From CADEDH01 sp965216205 (GTDB taxonomy: Bacteria; Actinomycetota; Acidimicrobiia; Acidimicrobiales; SZUA-35): a stretch of 64,000 nucleotides of DNA. Shown piece by piece: positions 1 to 11,921 of the stretch. The notes beneath the pieces are model-generated. The model had not been told where the DNA came from. It made no database searches and saw only the letters and a list, made by a program, of their open reading frames with translations. Positions within the stretch are counted from its first letter, which is position 1. Each line of letters starts with the position of its first letter. The translations under genes and the position numbers were made by a program. Where the stretch lies: contig OZ244139.1 of NCBI GenBank assembly GCA_965216205.1, positions 4,650,001 through 4,714,000 of the forward strand. Reading direction: 5' to 3'.

Positions 1-832
1 GGGTACGAACGCCTTCTACCGGCACGCCCCGGAGCCCTACGCCCGGGAGTTCCTCGCCGCCATCCGACCCCTCGCCGACCTCGACGCAGCCGTGGTGCAG
101 GCCGACCAGCAGGAGCTGGCCAACGTCCGGGCCGAGCGGGCCGAACTGGCCGCCCGCTCCCTCGCCAAGATCACCCGGGAGTCCGAGCTGCTCGAAGGGC
201 GGAAGGTCCCGGTCGACATGGTCGAGGCGGTGATGCTGGCCGCCGCCGGGACCGAGCCGATCACCACCCTGCTCGACGTGGGAACCGGCACCGGCCGGGT
301 GCTCGAGCTGTTCGCCGACCGGATCACCGCTGGTGTCGGCATCGAGCTCAGCCGGGAGATGCTGAACCTGGCCAGAACCCGGTTGGAGGCGGCAGGGCTC
401 GGCCACTGCTCGGTGCGGTCGGGCAACGCTTACAGCCTCGACCTCCCCGCCGGGTCGATCGACCTCGCCGTGCTCCACCACGTCCTCCACTACCTCGACG
501 AGCCGGCTCGCGCCCTGGAGCAGGCGGCCAGGACGGTCGGCGGAACCGGTCGGCTCCTGATCGTCGACTACGCGGCCCACAAGTTCGAGGAGCTGCGCAC
601 CCACCACGCTCACCGGCGCCTCGGCTTCACCGATGGAGAGATCCACGAGTGGTGCCAGGCCGCCGGCATGACGGTCGTGGTGTCCGAGCATCTCGAGCCG
701 CCGAACGATCTGGGGCTGCCAGACGACGAGCAGCTCACCGTGGCCATCTGGGCCGCCCGCCCGACCCGCACCCGCGGGTCCAACGTCATCAACCTTCGTC
801 CCCCGAATCCCGCCTCCGAGGTCGATACATGA
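1..832 (+). CDS. ArsR-family regulator fused to SAM-dependent methyltransferase (SahR-like), 5' partial
   Basis: The reading frame is open from the left edge, so the N-terminus lies outside the window; 276 residues are visible. What remains is the end of the winged-helix domain (FYRHAPEP region) and a complete class I methyltransferase domain with SAM motif I LLDVGTGTGRVLELF and a post-motif VLHHVLHYLDEPARAL. This ArsR-plus-methyltransferase architecture is known from SahR-type regulators that sense S-adenosylhomocysteine and control the methionine cycle. The stop codon overlaps the metF start (ATGA at 829-832), so it is translationally coupled to metF and metH, which supports a role in regulating methionine synthesis. 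The DNA-binding helix cannot be inspected here, and whether the methyltransferase fold is catalytic or only a ligand-binding module is unknown. Confidence 0.8.
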   Translation, partial: GTNAFYRHAPEPYAREFLAAIRPLADLDAAVVQADQQELANVRAERAELAARSLAKITRESELLEGRKVPVDMVEAVMLAAAGTEPITTLLDVGTGTGRVLELFADRITAGVGIELSREMLNLARTRLEAAGLGHCSVRSGNAYSLDLPAGSIDLAVLHHVLHYLDEPARALEQAARTVGGTGRLLIVDYAAHKFEELRTHHAHRRLGFTDGEIHEWCQAAGMTVVVSEHLEPPNDLGLPDDEQLTVAIWAARPTRTRGSNVINLRPPNPASEVDT

Positions 833-1703
833 GTCCAACCATCTCCTTCGAGTTCTTCCCACCGCAGACCGAGCAGGGCCTGCACCGCCTGACGGCGGTG
901 GCCACCGAGCTGGCGAGCTTCGGCCCGGCGTTCGTCAGCATCACCTACGGCGCCGGCGGGACCAGCCAGGACCGGACCCTCACCGCAGTGGACGAGCTCC
1001 GCCGGGCGCTCGACGTGCCCGTCGCCGGTCACCTGACCACGGTCGGCGCCTCCAAAGACGACATCGATGCGGTCGTGGACCACTACGCATCGGTCGGCGT
1101 CGAGCACATCGTGGCCCTCCGCGGCGACCCGCCAGCCGACCAGGAGGTCGGACCCAGCGGCTACGAGACCGCTGCCGATCTCGTGACCGCGATCCGTTCC
1201 CGCCCCGACGGCGACCGGTTCGAGATCTCGGTTGCCGCCTACCCGGAGGTCCACCCCAAAGCCGCGTCGCCGGCCGCCGATCTCGACAACCTCAAGCGCA
1301 AGATCGACGCCGGCGCCGATCGGGCCATCACCCAGTTCTTCTTCGACACGCCGGCCTTCCTCGCCTTCCGTGATCGGGTCGACGCGGCGGGGATCGATGC
1401 CCCCCTCGTTCCCGGCGTGATGCCGATCGCGAACTTCGCCGGCGTCTGCCGGTTCGCGGCGCGGTGCGGAACGGTCATCCCCGACTGGTTGACCGCCAAG
1501 CTCGGCAACCTCGACGATGATCCCGATCTCCATCAACTGGTGGCGGCGACGATCGCAGCCGAGCAGTGCCGACGGCTGGCGGCGGAGGGCGTCGACGAGT
1601 TCCACATCTACACGATGAACCGCCGGGAGCTGAGCGCCGCCGTCTGTCGCTTCCTGGGCCTCGGTCCCGCCGCCGAACCGGCACCCGAGGAGCGCGAAGC
1701 ACG

Positions 1704-1707
<4 letters not shown>
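829..1707 (+). CDS. metF: 5,10-methylenetetrahydrofolate reductase
   Basis: This 292-residue protein has the length and motifs of the flavin-dependent TIM-barrel enzyme that reduces 5,10-methylene-THF to 5-methyl-THF, the methyl donor for MetH. The catalytic-glutamate segment FEFFPP is at residues 7-12, followed by ITYGAGGT, the ALRGDPP flavin/folate segment and TQFFFD, whose Gln contacts folate. Start ATG 829 is chosen because it overlaps the upstream stop (ATGA) and gives the usual N-terminus; an in-frame extension further upstream has no family character. Its stop overlaps the metH start (ATGA at 1704-1707), so regulator, metF and metH form one coupled operon. Confidence 0.95.
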
Positions 1708-5456
<3,749 letters not shown>

Positions 5457-5481
5457 CAGACCGGGGCAAACACACGAAACT

Positions 5482-5543
5482 CCCGAAATTTGTGGGGCTG
5501 ACAGCGGGAGCCGCTGCAAACTCCACGAATTTCGAGGGGTGTC
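5482..5543. repeat. Dispersed intergenic element, copy 1 (46-bp core with inverted ends)
   Basis: Bases 5482-5527 match the reverse complement of 25649-25694 at 43 of 46 positions, with 29 consecutive identical bases (5499-5527). The copy is bounded by imperfect inverted ends, CGAAATTTGTGG on the left and CCACGAATTTCG on the right, so it can fold as a hairpin. It lies between metH and the SDR gene. The function is unknown; a REP/MITE-like element is the simplest reading. Confidence 0.7.
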
Positions 5544-5630
5544 CTCGGCCCCCGGCGCTATGTGTCGCTTCGTCCGTCGATGCTCGGGCCGATGGACGAG
5601 AGGATCCGTTTTGGGAAAGGGTAGGCAACG

Positions 5631-6521
5631 ATGAGCTGGACCATCGAAGGCAAGCGGGTGCTGCTAACCGGCGGCACCGCCGGTATCGGGAAGGCGACCG
5701 CAGCCGCGCTGGCCGAGCGGGGGGCGTCGGTCGCCGTCACCGCCCGCGACGACGCGAAGGGGCGGGCCACGGCGGCCGAGATCCTCGCCACGACCGGGGC
5801 GACGATCGACGTCGTCCCGCTCGACCTCGCGAGCCTCGACTCGGTCCGGGCGTGCGGCGAGCGCTTCGCCGCCGACGAGGACCGGCTCGACGTGCTGATC
5901 AACAACGCCGGCGTGATCGTCGAGAAGGGTCAGACCTCGGCCGACGGCCACGAGCTGACCTTCGCCGTCAACCACCTCGGCCCGTTCCTCCTCACCCACC
6001 TGCTCACGGACCTGCTCGTGGCCAGTGCAGGCGCCGGCGACGACGGCGCCCGCATCATCAACGTCAGCTCGGGGGCTCACCACGCCGCCACCGGCCGCCG
6101 TGCGGTTGCGATCGAGGACCTACCCGTGGCCGGGACCAGATCGTCGCCACGGAACTACGGCGCATCGAAGTTGGCCAACATCCTGTTCACGGTGGAGCTG
6201 AACCGCCGCCTCGCCGACGACGGCGTGATCGCTCGGGCCCTGCACCCCGGCGTGGTGGCCACGAACTTCGGACGGGGACGGGAAGGCCCCTGGTGGCTGC
6301 GACTCGGGATGCGGGTGATCGGTCCGCTGTTGACGAAACCGAGGGACGGCGCCGCGACGTCGGTGCACCTGGCCACCGCCGATGGTGCCGAGTTGGCCCG
6401 CGGCCTCTACTGGGAGGACTGCGAGCCCTCAGCGCCGGACCCGAGCGCGCTCGACGAGGACGCAGCGGCCCGTCTCTGGGCACTCAGCGAGAACCTGTCC
6501 GGACTGGAGACGACGTCATGA
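5631..6521 (+). CDS. SDR-family NAD(P)-dependent oxidoreductase
   Basis: A 296-residue classical/retinol-dehydrogenase-like short-chain dehydrogenase. The Rossmann cofactor motif TGGTAGIG is near residue 14, the structural NNAG motif near residue 88, the catalytic Ser in INVSSGAH, and the active-site pair in YGASK. The substrate cannot be deduced. A purine-rich stretch (GGGAAAGGG) precedes ATG 5631. The stop overlaps the start of the CoA-transferase gene (ATGA at 6518-6521), so the two are co-translated. A joint role in acyl-CoA or lipid-derived alcohol/ketone metabolism is an inference from that coupling. Confidence 0.88.
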   Translation: MSWTIEGKRVLLTGGTAGIGKATAAALAERGASVAVTARDDAKGRATAAEILATTGATIDVVPLDLASLDSVRACGERFAADEDRLDVLINNAGVIVEKGQTSADGHELTFAVNHLGPFLLTHLLTDLLVASAGAGDDGARIINVSSGAHHAATGRRAVAIEDLPVAGTRSSPRNYGASKLANILFTVELNRRLADDGVIARALHPGVVATNFGRGREGPWWLRLGMRVIGPLLTKPRDGAATSVHLATADGAELARGLYWEDCEPSAPDPSALDEDAAARLWALSENLSGLETTS

Positions 6522-7750
6522 CCACACCGAACCCCGCCTCGGCCGGCGAATCGAGCGAGCCGCCGCTCCGTGGGGTCCGGGTGCTCGACATCGGCACGCT
6601 GCTCGCCGGGCCCGTCGCCGCGACCTTCCTCGGCGACTTCGGGGCCGAGGTGATCAAGGTGGAGCAGCCCGGTCGGGGCGACACGCTGCGGGGCAGCCCC
6701 CGTGACGGGAAGGCCGGCCGCTCGACGGTGTGGATGGTGGAGGGCCGCAACAAGAAATCGGTCACGATGAACCTCCGGTTGCCGGAGGGTCAGGCACTCC
6801 TCCGGGAGCTGGCAGGGACCGCCGACGTGCTCATCGAGAACTTCACGCCGGGAACCCTCGAGGGCTGGGGGCTCGGCTGGGACGACCTGCACGAACTGAA
6901 CCCGCGGCTCATCATGACGAGGGTGTCTGGCTGGGGTCAGGTCGGCCCCTACGCCAAGCGGCCGGGCTATGACCGGATCGCCCTCGGTTTCTCCGGTTAC
7001 CTGTATCCCACGGGATTCCCGGATCGGATACCGGTGAGACCGGCGTTCGCCACCGCCGACTACAGCAGCGCCGCCTTCGCCGCGATGGCCACGATGTTCG
7101 CCCTCTACGAGCGCGATGCCAACGGGGGGGAGGGTCAACTGATCGACCTCGCGCTCTACGAGCCCACGTTCCGGCTCACGTCCGACCTCGTGGCCGGCTA
7201 TGCCCGCCACGGTCGGATCCAGGAACGGGTGGGCAACCGCAACGAGAACTTCACCCCTGCCGGCACGTTCACCACCGCCGACGGGCGGTACGTGCAGATC
7301 GCGGCCGGCGGCGACAAGGTGTGGAAGCGGCTGGCGGTCGCGATCGGACGGCAGGACCTGGCCGACGACCCGGACCTCGAGCGGGGCCGTGGTCGCAACG
7401 AGCGGGCCGACGAGCTGGAGGCGATCCTGGCCGACTGGGTCGGCCGGTACGACTTCGCCGAGGTGGAGCGGGTCCTCGTGGAGGCGAACGTGCCCGTCGG
7501 TGGGATCTACACCCCCGACCAGATCCTCGACGACCCCCACTACGCCGCGAGGGAGAGCGTCGTCACGATCGACGACGAGGCGCTCGGCCCATTTCCGATG
7601 CCCAACGTCGTGCCGAAGCTCTCGGCCACGCCGGGCCGGGTGCGCTTCGCCGGCGTCGAGCTGGGCGCCCACACCGACGTGGTTCTCGGTGAGCTGCTCG
7701 GCCGCTCCCCCGCCGACCTCGACCGCCTCCGCGCCGACGGGGTGATCTGA
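6518..7750 (+). CDS. CaiB/BaiF (class III) CoA-transferase
   Basis: A 410-residue family III CoA-transferase. The N-terminus carries VLDIGTLLAGP and the AEVIKVEQPGRGD nucleotide-binding segment. The IDLALYEP motif holds the Asp that forms the mixed anhydride in this family. The C-terminal part (GGIYTPDQILDDPHY) is the usual intertwined-dimer region. Such enzymes move CoA between carboxylic acids, for example formyl-, carnitinyl- or bile-acid-CoA; the substrate here is not predictable. Start ATG 6518 overlaps the SDR stop. It converges on the response regulator gene only 9 bp downstream. Confidence 0.92.
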   Translation: MTTPNPASAGESSEPPLRGVRVLDIGTLLAGPVAATFLGDFGAEVIKVEQPGRGDTLRGSPRDGKAGRSTVWMVEGRNKKSVTMNLRLPEGQALLRELAGTADVLIENFTPGTLEGWGLGWDDLHELNPRLIMTRVSGWGQVGPYAKRPGYDRIALGFSGYLYPTGFPDRIPVRPAFATADYSSAAFAAMATMFALYERDANGGEGQLIDLALYEPTFRLTSDLVAGYARHGRIQERVGNRNENFTPAGTFTTADGRYVQIAAGGDKVWKRLAVAIGRQDLADDPDLERGRGRNERADELEAILADWVGRYDFAEVERVLVEANVPVGGIYTPDQILDDPHYAARESVVTIDDEALGPFPMPNVVPKLSATPGRVRFAGVELGAHTDVVLGELLGRSPADLDRLRADGVI

Positions 7751-7759
7751 CGACGACGG

Positions 7760-8407
7760 TCAGGCCGATGTCGGCCGGATGACGCGTTGCTCGATGGCTC
7801 GGGCGACAGCGCCCGCTCGGGTGTCGACGTCGAGCTTCGTGTAGATGTGGGTGAGGTGGGATTTGATGGTGGCTTCGCTCACCAGGAGTTGCCTGGCGAT
7901 CTCCCTGTTGCCCAGGCCCTCCGCGAGCAGTTCGACGATCGCGACCTCCCGTTCGGTCAGTACCGGGCCTGGTGAGCTCGCTCGCCGAACGAGCGTGGCA
8001 GCTACCGCCGGCGCGAGGACGGTCTCTCCGTCGGCGGTTCGTCGGATGGCGTCGAAGACATCGGCGGGGGGTGCGTCCTTCAGCAGGTACCCGGCGGCAC
8101 CCGCCTCGATGGCGGCGAGGATGTCGGACTCGGTGTCGTAGGTGGTGAGCACGAGAACCCGGGGCGGCTCGGGGGCGGTGAGCAGCGCGGCGGTGGTCTT
8201 GGCGCCGTCGTCGCCCCCATCGAGGTTGAGATCCATCAGCACGACGTCGGGCCTCGTGGCGTGAACGACCGTCTTCGCGCTGGCGGTGTCGTGAGCTTCG
8301 CCGACGACGACCAGGTCGGGTTGGCTCTCGAGCAGGGCTCTGATGCCGGCCCGGACGACGGCGTGGTCGTCGACGATGACGAGCCGGATGGTTGGGCGAC
8401 CGCTCAT
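7760..8407 (-). CDS. NarL/LuxR-family response regulator
   Basis: A 215-residue two-component regulator. The receiver domain (about 5-125) has the acidic pair D13-D14, phosphoacceptor Asp59 in VVLMD, a Thr near 88 and Lys110 in YLLK. A LuxR-type helix-turn-helix follows (LTEREVAIVELLAEGLGN and IARQLLVSEATIKSHL) at about 150-205. The gene overlaps the upstream histidine kinase by 4 bp (8404-8407), so the pair is co-expressed. Target genes are not evident from the sequence; the palindrome at 9685 just beyond the kinase is one candidate site. Confidence 0.95.
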   Translation of the reverse strand: MSGRPTIRLVIVDDHAVVRAGIRALLESQPDLVVVGEAHDTASAKTVVHATRPDVVLMDLNLDGGDDGAKTTAALLTAPEPPRVLVLTTYDTESDILAAIEAGAAGYLLKDAPPADVFDAIRRTADGETVLAPAVAATLVRRASSPGPVLTEREVAIVELLAEGLGNREIARQLLVSEATIKSHLTHIYTKLDVDTRAGAVARAIEQRVIRPTSA

Positions 8408-9639
8408 CCCCGAGGTTCCAGGGGGATCGAGACGGCGACGGCGGTGCCTTCGCCTGGTGTCGATTCGACGGCGAGGTGGCCACCGAAGAGCTGCGCTCTG
8501 CTCTCGATGCCGGACAGGCCCCGGCCCCGACCGTTGGCTCGGTTGTTCGCGGGTTCCGTGAAGCCACGCCCGTTGTCTCGAACGTCGAGTAGGACCGAGT
8601 CGGGCTGATAGGTGAGCGACACGGTCGCCCGGGTCGCCCCCGAGTGCTCGACGACGTTGGCCATCGCGCCACGGGCGCTCCGCACCAGGGCCGTGGCCCG
8701 GTCCGGCGGCACGGGTCTCGGGTCGCCGTGGATCTGCAGGTCGGTCACGACCTCGGAGTCGATGGTGATGTCTTCACAGACCTGGGCCAGGGCGGTCGAG
8801 AGCGCGAGCCCGGTCCCGTCCGCCAGCTCCGCCGAGGCGAGATCGTGGACCACCCTCCGGACCTCGTCGAGGCCGTGCCGCGCCGTCAGCGACGCCTGAC
8901 GAATGTAGTCCCTGGCCTCGCTGGCCTCGTCGGTCCACCGATGCTCTGCCGCCTGGAGCAGGAGATTGATGCTGGACAGGCCCTGGGCGACGCTGTCGTG
9001 GATCTCGCGCGAGAGACGAGCACGCTCGGCGAGGGCACCGGCGGCCCGCTGGGCCTCGGCGAGCTCGGCCTGGGCCTCTCGCAGTTCATCGAGCAGGTCC
9101 CGCCGGATGCTCGATTCTCGCTCCAACGATCGGTAGGCGACCACGGCCAGGGCGGCGACGGCGAGCGGTCCGGCGATCACGGTCGGGTCGAGGCGGTTCT
9201 GCATGGTCGACCAGGCGACCACGACCGTCAGCAACATGACGGTGATCGCCACCCACGCCCAGGTGAAGGGAAGGACTCGCAGCGTGACGAACGCGAGCGG
9301 AACGGCGACCCACGAGAACGACGGTGCCAGCACGACCAGAGCGAGCCAACACCCGAGGAGTGCGCCCCACCACACGTACGACTGCGTCTCGGTGCGATGG
9401 CCGGGCCGCACCTGCGACGCGCCGTAGATGGCCAGGAGACCCATGGCGCCGAGGAGCACGACCGGTCCTCGCCCCGCGAGCCCGTGCCCGGCGAGATACC
9501 TGACCACCGAGGCAACCGTCAGGACCAACATGGCCCCATGGAGCCACGAGTCGAGCTCGTCGACGGAGGCCAGGATGCCACTGGCACTGTCGTCCAAGCG
9601 GTCCCGCGGGTTGCCCCTCACGTCGTTCACGGCATCCAC
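8404..9639 (-). CDS. NarL-type sensor histidine kinase (HisKA_3)
   Basis: A 411-residue membrane sensor kinase. Residues about 35-170 form five or six hydrophobic segments with very short loops, so the signal is probably sensed in or at the membrane. A coiled-coil linker (about 170-205) leads to the HisKA_3 box SREIHDSVAQGLSS with phospho-acceptor His214. The HATPase part shows N (MANVVEHSG), G1 (DVRDNGRGF) and G2 (GRGLSGIESRA) boxes. It is the cognate kinase of the overlapping response regulator. Start 9639 leaves a 147-bp divergent intergenic region shared with the secreted propeller gene. Confidence 0.93.
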   Translation of the reverse strand: MDAVNDVRGNPRDRLDDSASGILASVDELDSWLHGAMLVLTVASVVRYLAGHGLAGRGPVVLLGAMGLLAIYGASQVRPGHRTETQSYVWWGALLGCWLALVVLAPSFSWVAVPLAFVTLRVLPFTWAWVAITVMLLTVVVAWSTMQNRLDPTVIAGPLAVAALAVVAYRSLERESSIRRDLLDELREAQAELAEAQRAAGALAERARLSREIHDSVAQGLSSINLLLQAAEHRWTDEASEARDYIRQASLTARHGLDEVRRVVHDLASAELADGTGLALSTALAQVCEDITIDSEVVTDLQIHGDPRPVPPDRATALVRSARGAMANVVEHSGATRATVSLTYQPDSVLLDVRDNGRGFTEPANNRANGRGRGLSGIESRAQLFGGHLAVESTPGEGTAVAVSIPLEPRG

Positions 9640-9684
9640 GCTAGATCACGGGACGGGCACGGCTACCCGCCGACCGGCGACTCA

Positions 9685-9706
9685 CCGCTAGCCGATCGGC
9701 TAGCGG
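9685..9706. promoter_or_regulatory. 22-bp perfect palindrome, candidate operator
   Basis: Bases 9685-9706 read identically on both strands; the left half is CCGCTAGCCGA. It lies in the divergent region between the histidine kinase start (9639) and the propeller gene start (9787). Such a centred, uninterrupted palindrome is typical of a dimeric regulator site rather than a terminator. The binding protein is unknown. Confidence 0.5.
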
Positions 9707-9786
9707 ATCCTGACGGGTTGGACGATGACCGCAGGGCCACCTCGGCCGAGAGTGGAACCCAACTGATCCCCGACTGAGGAGAGCTG

Positions 9787-10758
9787 ATGAGAGCACGAAC
9801 GCGGGTGGCTGTTGCCCTCTGCCTGATGGCAGCCACGGTGACGACGCTGGTGGCCACGCCGGCGTCGGCTCACCGATCTCGACCCGACATCTACGAGCTG
9901 TCCGGTGACGACGGCGGCTCGAAGTTCGAAGGGATCGGCGTCGATCGACACCAGCGGGCGTTCTATGTCAGCGAGGTCACCGGCGGTGAGATCCACCGGG
10001 GCGACGTGCGCACGGGCGAGACCGAGGAGTGGACGCCCGAAGGAGCCGACGGCCGCTTCACTGCCCGGGGCATCACCACCGACCGCCACGATCGGATCTA
10101 CATCGCCGGCGGTCCGAACGGCATCGACACCGGCCGCCCCGACCTGTGGGTCTACGACCGCGACGGCGCGCTGCTCGCTGCGCTCCGGGTCGGCGAGCCG
10201 AACGCCTTCATCAACGACGTGACGATCGGGCCCGACGGGGCTGCCTACTTCACCAACTCGAACGCTCCCCAGGTCTTCCGGGTGGCCGAGCACGACGACG
10301 ACTGGCAGGTCACGACGTGGGCCGATGCGACCGGAACCATCGTCCAGGAGGACGGGTTCAACCTGGGCGGCATCGTCGTCTCCCCGAACCGGGAGGCGTT
10401 GGTCGTCGCTCAGGGGAACGTCGGCAAGCTCTGGCGATTCGAGTTCGCTACCGGCGAGGCGACCGAGGTCGACATCGGCGACGCCGACCTCACCAACGCA
10501 GACGGCCTCGTTCGGAAGGGCGACGACCTGATCGTCGTGCGGAACTTCTCTCGGATGCTGGCCACCCTGGAGCTCGATGGCGACGGCGCCCGCGCTCGAC
10601 TCGTCAACGAGGTACCGACCGACCCCGATCGGGTCTTCACCACGGCCGAGATCGCCCGAGGTCGACTGCTCCTGATCGACAGCCATTTCGATGAGCAGAT
10701 CGCGCAACCGCCCTACGAGGTCGTCGCGCTCCGCCTCGGTCCTATCCTCCGTCCCTGA
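9787..10758 (+). CDS. Secreted SMP-30/gluconolactonase-like beta-propeller protein
   Basis: A 323-residue protein with a clear Sec signal peptide: an RTR N-region, a hydrophobic core and cleavage after ATPASA at about residue 28. The mature part consists of repeated strands of six-bladed-propeller type (GIGVDRHQRAFYVSEV, ITTDRHDRIYIAG, VTIGPDGAAYFTNS, ADGLVRKGDDLIVV), as in SMP-30/gluconolactonase/LRE-like proteins. It could bind or hydrolyse a small lactone or sugar outside the membrane, but no catalytic set is certain. A GAGGAGAG ribosome-binding site sits just before ATG 9787. Its stop overlaps the start of the ankyrin lipoprotein by one base (TGATG), implying a joint extracytoplasmic role. 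Confidence 0.75.
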   Translation: MRARTRVAVALCLMAATVTTLVATPASAHRSRPDIYELSGDDGGSKFEGIGVDRHQRAFYVSEVTGGEIHRGDVRTGETEEWTPEGADGRFTARGITTDRHDRIYIAGGPNGIDTGRPDLWVYDRDGALLAALRVGEPNAFINDVTIGPDGAAYFTNSNAPQVFRVAEHDDDWQVTTWADATGTIVQEDGFNLGGIVVSPNREALVVAQGNVGKLWRFEFATGEATEVDIGDADLTNADGLVRKGDDLIVVRNFSRMLATLELDGDGARARLVNEVPTDPDRVFTTAEIARGRLLLIDSHFDEQIAQPPYEVVALRLGPILRP

Positions 10759-11384
10759 TGACCACGGCGCCGACGCGGCGACGCCAGGTCGACCATCGAG
10801 TCCAGGTGGCCGGCCTGGCTCTCGTCTTCGCCCTCGTCGTCGGATGCGGCGGCGCGGCCACCGACCGGGCCGACGACCAGCGTGACCTCGATCGGCGACT
10901 GATCGCCGCTGCGTGGGCCAACGACGTGCCACTGGCGCGACAACTGATCGCCGACGGGGCCGACGTCAACCACAAGGATGAGACCGTCCAGAGCGCGTAC
11001 CTCATCGCCACCAGCGAAGGCCACCTCGAACTGCTCGAGCTCACGCTCGACAACGGCGCCGACGTGACCTCGCTCGACAGCTTCAACGGAACCGGCCTCA
11101 TCCGATCGGCCGAACGTGGCCACGACCACATCGTGGAACGGCTCCTCGAAACCGATATCGAGGTCGACCACATCAACAACCTGGGTTGGACCGCCCTCCA
11201 CGAGGCGATCATCCTCGGTGACGGCTCGGAGCGGTACATCCGGACGATCCAGCTCCTCCTCGATCACGGCGCAGACCCCACCCTGGCGACGGGCGACGGC
11301 CAGACACCCCTCGCCCTCGCAGCCGAACGACGTCAGACCGCCGTCACCGAGCTACTGGAAGCGGCCTCGGCCACCGGCCCCTAG
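10758..11384 (+). CDS. Ankyrin-repeat lipoprotein
   Basis: A 208-residue protein starting with a charged segment and a hydrophobic stretch (VAGLALVFALVV) that ends in a lipobox-like GC, so it is probably a lipid-anchored extracytoplasmic protein. From about residue 45 it consists of four ankyrin repeats, with motifs such as LIAAAWANDVPLARQLIADG, GHLELLELTLDNGADV, LGWTALHEAI and DGQTPLALAAERRQ. Ankyrin repeats bind proteins. In other bacteria they are often found beside secreted enzymes such as catalases. One-base overlap with the upstream propeller gene makes that protein the likely partner. The gene converges with a small membrane-protein gene, overlapping its 3' end by 4 bp. Confidence 0.8.
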   Translation: MTTAPTRRRQVDHRVQVAGLALVFALVVGCGGAATDRADDQRDLDRRLIAAAWANDVPLARQLIADGADVNHKDETVQSAYLIATSEGHLELLELTLDNGADVTSLDSFNGTGLIRSAERGHDHIVERLLETDIEVDHINNLGWTALHEAIILGDGSERYIRTIQLLLDHGADPTLATGDGQTPLALAAERRQTAVTELLEAASATGP

Positions 11385-11782
11385 CCCTCGCCGGGCCACC
11401 GGACCGAGCCGTCCTGACGACGCACGGCCCGGTCGGTGTCCAAGACGGCATCGATCTCAGACGAGAGGGACGGGACGATGGCGCGCAACCGAAGGGACTT
11501 GGCGAGCAAGGTGTCGAGGTCCTCTTCGCATCGCTGCCTGCGGAGACGCTGCAGCTCAGCCGGTTCGTCGCGGTGACCGCTCCTCCCCCGTCGGAAGTTG
11601 CTGCCCTCAGATCGAGCGGCGATCTCGACCAGTTCGCCCACGACGAGCGCCCGTTCCTCGTCCCACCGGGTCAGCCGGTACTGCCGGTTGACGAGCAGTG
11701 CGCCGCCCAGCGAACCAGCTATCCCGACCACACCACCCACGAGCGCGGCGACCACACCTGCCCAATCCACGATCGACACCAT
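11381..11782 (-). CDS. Small membrane protein, unknown function
   Basis: A 133-residue open frame from ATG 11782, with one N-terminal transmembrane helix (WAGVVAALVGGVVGIAGSLG) and then a charged, helical cytoplasmic tail rich in Arg and Glu. This resembles small single-pass proteins annotated only as hypothetical in actinobacteria. An in-frame extension to 11836 exists but has no membrane or domain character. The codon pattern over the helix favours this strand. It overlaps the ankyrin gene tail-to-tail by 4 bp. No family was recognised. Confidence 0.5.
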   Translation of the reverse strand: MVSIVDWAGVVAALVGGVVGIAGSLGGALLVNRQYRLTRWDEERALVVGELVEIAARSEGSNFRRGRSGHRDEPAELQRLRRQRCEEDLDTLLAKSLRLRAIVPSLSSEIDAVLDTDRAVRRQDGSVRWPGEG

Positions 11783-11921
11783 GCCACAGGTGGACGGCAC
11801 GGATCTCCGCCGATGCCGATCGTCGCCGGGCGACAAGGGTGCGCGGCTGGTTCAGCTCCCGCTCGAAGCGACTCGACGAGGTCGCTGAGACCATCGATGC
11901 CCAGATCGATGCTGCTCACCG

